Shown: positions 5,187 to 6,247 of the stretch, piece by piece
Layout of the letters: each line of letters opens with the position of its first letter
Position numbering within the stretch: the first letter of the stretch is position 1
Source: Sva-07 sp964549065
GTDB taxonomy: Bacteria > Actinomycetota > Acidimicrobiia > Acidimicrobiales > Ilumatobacteraceae
Reading direction: 5' to 3'
Length of the DNA: 6,247 bases
NCBI GenBank assembly: GCA_964549065.1
Contig: CAZJUC010000196.1
Coordinates: 1-6,247, forward strand
Notes under the pieces: model-generated
What the model was told of the DNA's origin: nothing
The model's input: the letters and a program-made list of their open reading frames with translations, nothing else
The model's database searches: none
Program-made: the position numbers and the translations under genes

Positions 5187-5826
5187 CCGCCGACCCATCG
5201 TGTCGAGCTGCAACGCCACCCACAGCAGCCCCAGCGCCACGATGCCGTCGAGCCACCAGTGATGCCCGGTCGCGGCGATGACGAACATCGTCAGCACCAG
5301 GTGCGCCACGGCGATCCATCGCCAGCGGCTGGTGCTCGCGGCCAGCGCACCGAAGGCGATCACCGCGGCCCACGCCACGTGTAACGACGGCATCGCTGCG
5401 AACTGCGACGACACACCGCTGCCCGCCTCGCCGTACACGTCGATGCCGTAGATCACCGACACGTCGACGTAGCCGAGATCGGTGGGAACCTGGGCGGCGC
5501 GACCTTCACGAAACGGATGAACAGACAGAAGGCCGTGAGAATCGCCAGGGCGTCGCGCCAGTGCGGCAGTGACAGCTCGCTGGGTAACCGGAAGAACTCC
5601 TGCACGACCACGATGTCGTACGCCCGCTCGATGGCCCCCTCGGCCTGGGTGAGTGGCAGGTTCTTGGTCATCCGCCATACCGAGTACAGCGATGCCACGA
5701 TCGCGAATTCGAACGCCGCCGGTCGGACGACGTCACCGAGTCGTGTCGGCCGTGAGCGTCGCAGAGCCAACGCGACGATGCCGGCGATCATCGCGGCAAC
5801 CGCCGCCTGACTCCACGTCGGCCATC

Positions 5827-5997
5827 TCACGAACGATCAGCCTGCCGCCGCCAGCCCCGATCCGCAAGCCGGACCGCAACGACCAGGGCCTTGACGATCA
5901 GGGCTGCAGCCGCCGCGACGGCGCCAGATCGGTATTCTCTCATCTCGACCAACTCTCTCGCCCGTTGTTCGACCCGCTGGGCGACACCCTCGGTCAC
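5827..5997 (-). CDS. Putative 56-aa single-span membrane protein
   Basis: GTG 5997 opens a 56-codon frame ending at TGA 5827. The product has a charged, helix-prone N-terminus (VAQRVEQRARELVEMREYR), one hydrophobic stretch at about residues 24-43 (SGAVAAAAALIVKALVVAVR) and a basic tail (GWRRQADRS), so the layout is a soluble helix, a membrane span and a basic end. Its stop overlaps the GTG of the PAP2-type gene as GTGA, the same kind of 4-nt junction as the next one in this operon; this is the main reason to believe it. Third-position G/C bias is weaker than in the neighbours and there is no clear Shine-Dalgarno; an internal ATG (residue 19) is an alternative start. The frame stays open upstream to 6195, but that part is antisense to the transketolase-like gene and is probably not coding. 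I do not recognise the family. Confidence 0.5.
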   Translation of the reverse strand: MTEGVAQRVEQRARELVEMREYRSGAVAAAAALIVKALVVAVRLADRGWRRQADRS

Positions 5998-6042
5998 GGG
6001 CCACCGCCGACGGGCGTCAGATCCGCCATGATCGGAGACGTG

Positions 6043-6247
6043 ATGAACCACCAACAGCCCGACCACCCCGACCTCGACGTGCTGCGCACGATCGAGCAGC
6101 GGGTGCTGTGGCTGGCCACGCGCATCATCGACCACGCCAACCGCCGCCCACCGCGTCCAGGGGCCAACGGCGGCGACGTGAAGGTGGGCGGACACCAGGC
6201 GTCGAGCGCGTCGATGGTGTCGATCATGACGGCGCTGTGGTTCGCGC
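6043..6247 (+). CDS. Transketolase / homodimeric PDH E1-like protein, N-terminal part
   Basis: Sixty-eight codons are present before the window ends. After a short His/Pro/Asp-rich leader, residues 10-32 (DLDVLRTIEQRVLWLATRII, then DHAN) and 46-67 (VKVGGHQASSASMVSIMTAL) match the start of the thiamine diphosphate-binding domain of AceE-like transketolases. The GGHQASSAS block corresponds to GGHxxSxAS in the AceE E1 component, with His51 at the cofactor site. The enzyme would transfer a two-carbon unit or decarboxylate a 2-oxoacid; the missing remainder decides which. ATG 6043 is favoured because GGAG (6034-6037) lies 5 nt upstream; ATG 6028 in the same frame is the alternative. It diverges from the small membrane ORF, with 45 nt between the chosen starts. 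Confidence 0.8.
   Translation, partial: MNHQQPDHPDLDVLRTIEQRVLWLATRIIDHANRRPPRPGANGGDVKVGGHQASSASMVSIMTALWFA

Larger units (their letters stand above)
5052..5830 (-). pseudogene. PAP2_3-type membrane phosphatase/phosphotransferase, frameshifted
   Basis: Two frames together resemble one PAP2 superfamily (inositolphosphotransferase/IPC synthase-like) integral membrane protein acting on lipid or polyprenyl phosphates. The 5' part (GTG 5830 to TGA 5453) has an N-terminal membrane segment, FEFAIVASLYSVWRMTKN, a helix ending in LPH, and FVKVAPPRF. The 3' part (to TGA 5052) picks up at PTDLGYVDV, then carries the catalytic motifs AAMPSLHVAW and GHHWWLDGIVALG with membrane helices around them. The frames join at about 5484-5490, where one base appears lost in a run on the complement of GGTGGGAACC. 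The stretch from LPH to WRDALAILTAF also seems to lack roughly 30 residues that relatives have (a Y-x3-H helix and arginine-rich turn); this is from family memory. GTG 5830 is the first possible start, as an in-frame stop precedes it, and it overlaps the upstream small ORF as GTGA. A sequencing error cannot be excluded. Confidence 0.7.

Noticed and set aside
5484..5490. Programmed ribosomal frameshift in the PAP2-type gene
   Set aside because: There is no X-XXY-YYZ slippery heptamer in the right frame and no obvious stimulator. A lost base in a short homopolymer is simpler.
5933..5938. TATTCT on the plus strand as a promoter -10 for the transketolase-like gene
   Set aside because: The only TTGACG upstream (5891) is 36 nt away, too far for a -35, and the site lies inside the opposing small ORF about 100 nt from the start codon.
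5994..6029. An 11-codon frame (MADLTPVGGGP) on the minus strand ending in a GTGA overlap with the 56-aa ORF
   Set aside because: It is very short, lies in the divergent gap beside the transketolase-like start, and has no ribosome binding site; the overlap alone is not enough.

Overview
The window is GC-rich, with G or C at most codon third positions. Its gene content (a fused FAD_binding_7/Rossmann photolyase relative, a Rid protein, a FadD-type ligase, DUF5522, a deazaflavin-reductase-like protein and an AceE-like transketolase) suggests a high-GC actinobacterium, most like the Acidimicrobiia (Ilumatobacter-type). This taxonomic call is inference from protein flavour; no marker gene is present.

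Layout, plus strand, 1-4539: the 3' part of a photolyase/cryptochrome-like gene; 17 nt later a 2H RNA cyclic phosphodiesterase (ThpR/LigT); a Rid/YjgF protein; a 522-aa acyl-CoA synthetase; a 76-aa Cys-rich DUF5522 protein; the remains of an APH(6)-type phosphotransferase that has lost its catalytic middle; and a 138-aa protein resembling the F420-dependent nitroreductase/quinone reductase family. Apart from the first pair these look like separate small transcription units. Several starts have a TANNNT-like -10 element only 6-8 nt upstream and no Shine-Dalgarno, which suggests leaderless mRNAs.

Minus strand, 5997 down to 4564: a possible three-gene operon joined by 4-nt overlaps, GTGA then ATGA. 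It holds a 56-aa putative membrane protein, a PAP2_3-type membrane phosphatase/phosphotransferase split by a frameshift, and a YbaK/EbsC-type aminoacyl-tRNA deacylase with a strong ribosome binding site. It converges on the reductase-like gene at a hairpin near 4524-4548. On the right edge, diverging from this operon, is the first 68 codons of a transketolase / homodimeric pyruvate dehydrogenase E1-like gene.

The genes are mostly housekeeping or accessory metabolism and do not form one obvious pathway. I see no mobile element, CRISPR array, RNA gene or defence system. The less ordinary signals are: (1) a photolyase relative whose nucleotide-binding-like domain follows the FAD domain, the reverse of the usual order; (2) a GTCNGA(C)AC motif just after the stop codon in four plus-strand intergenic gaps, at the heart of hairpins in three of them, one being a perfect 33-nt palindrome; (3) two decayed genes; and (4) the coupled small membrane ORF.
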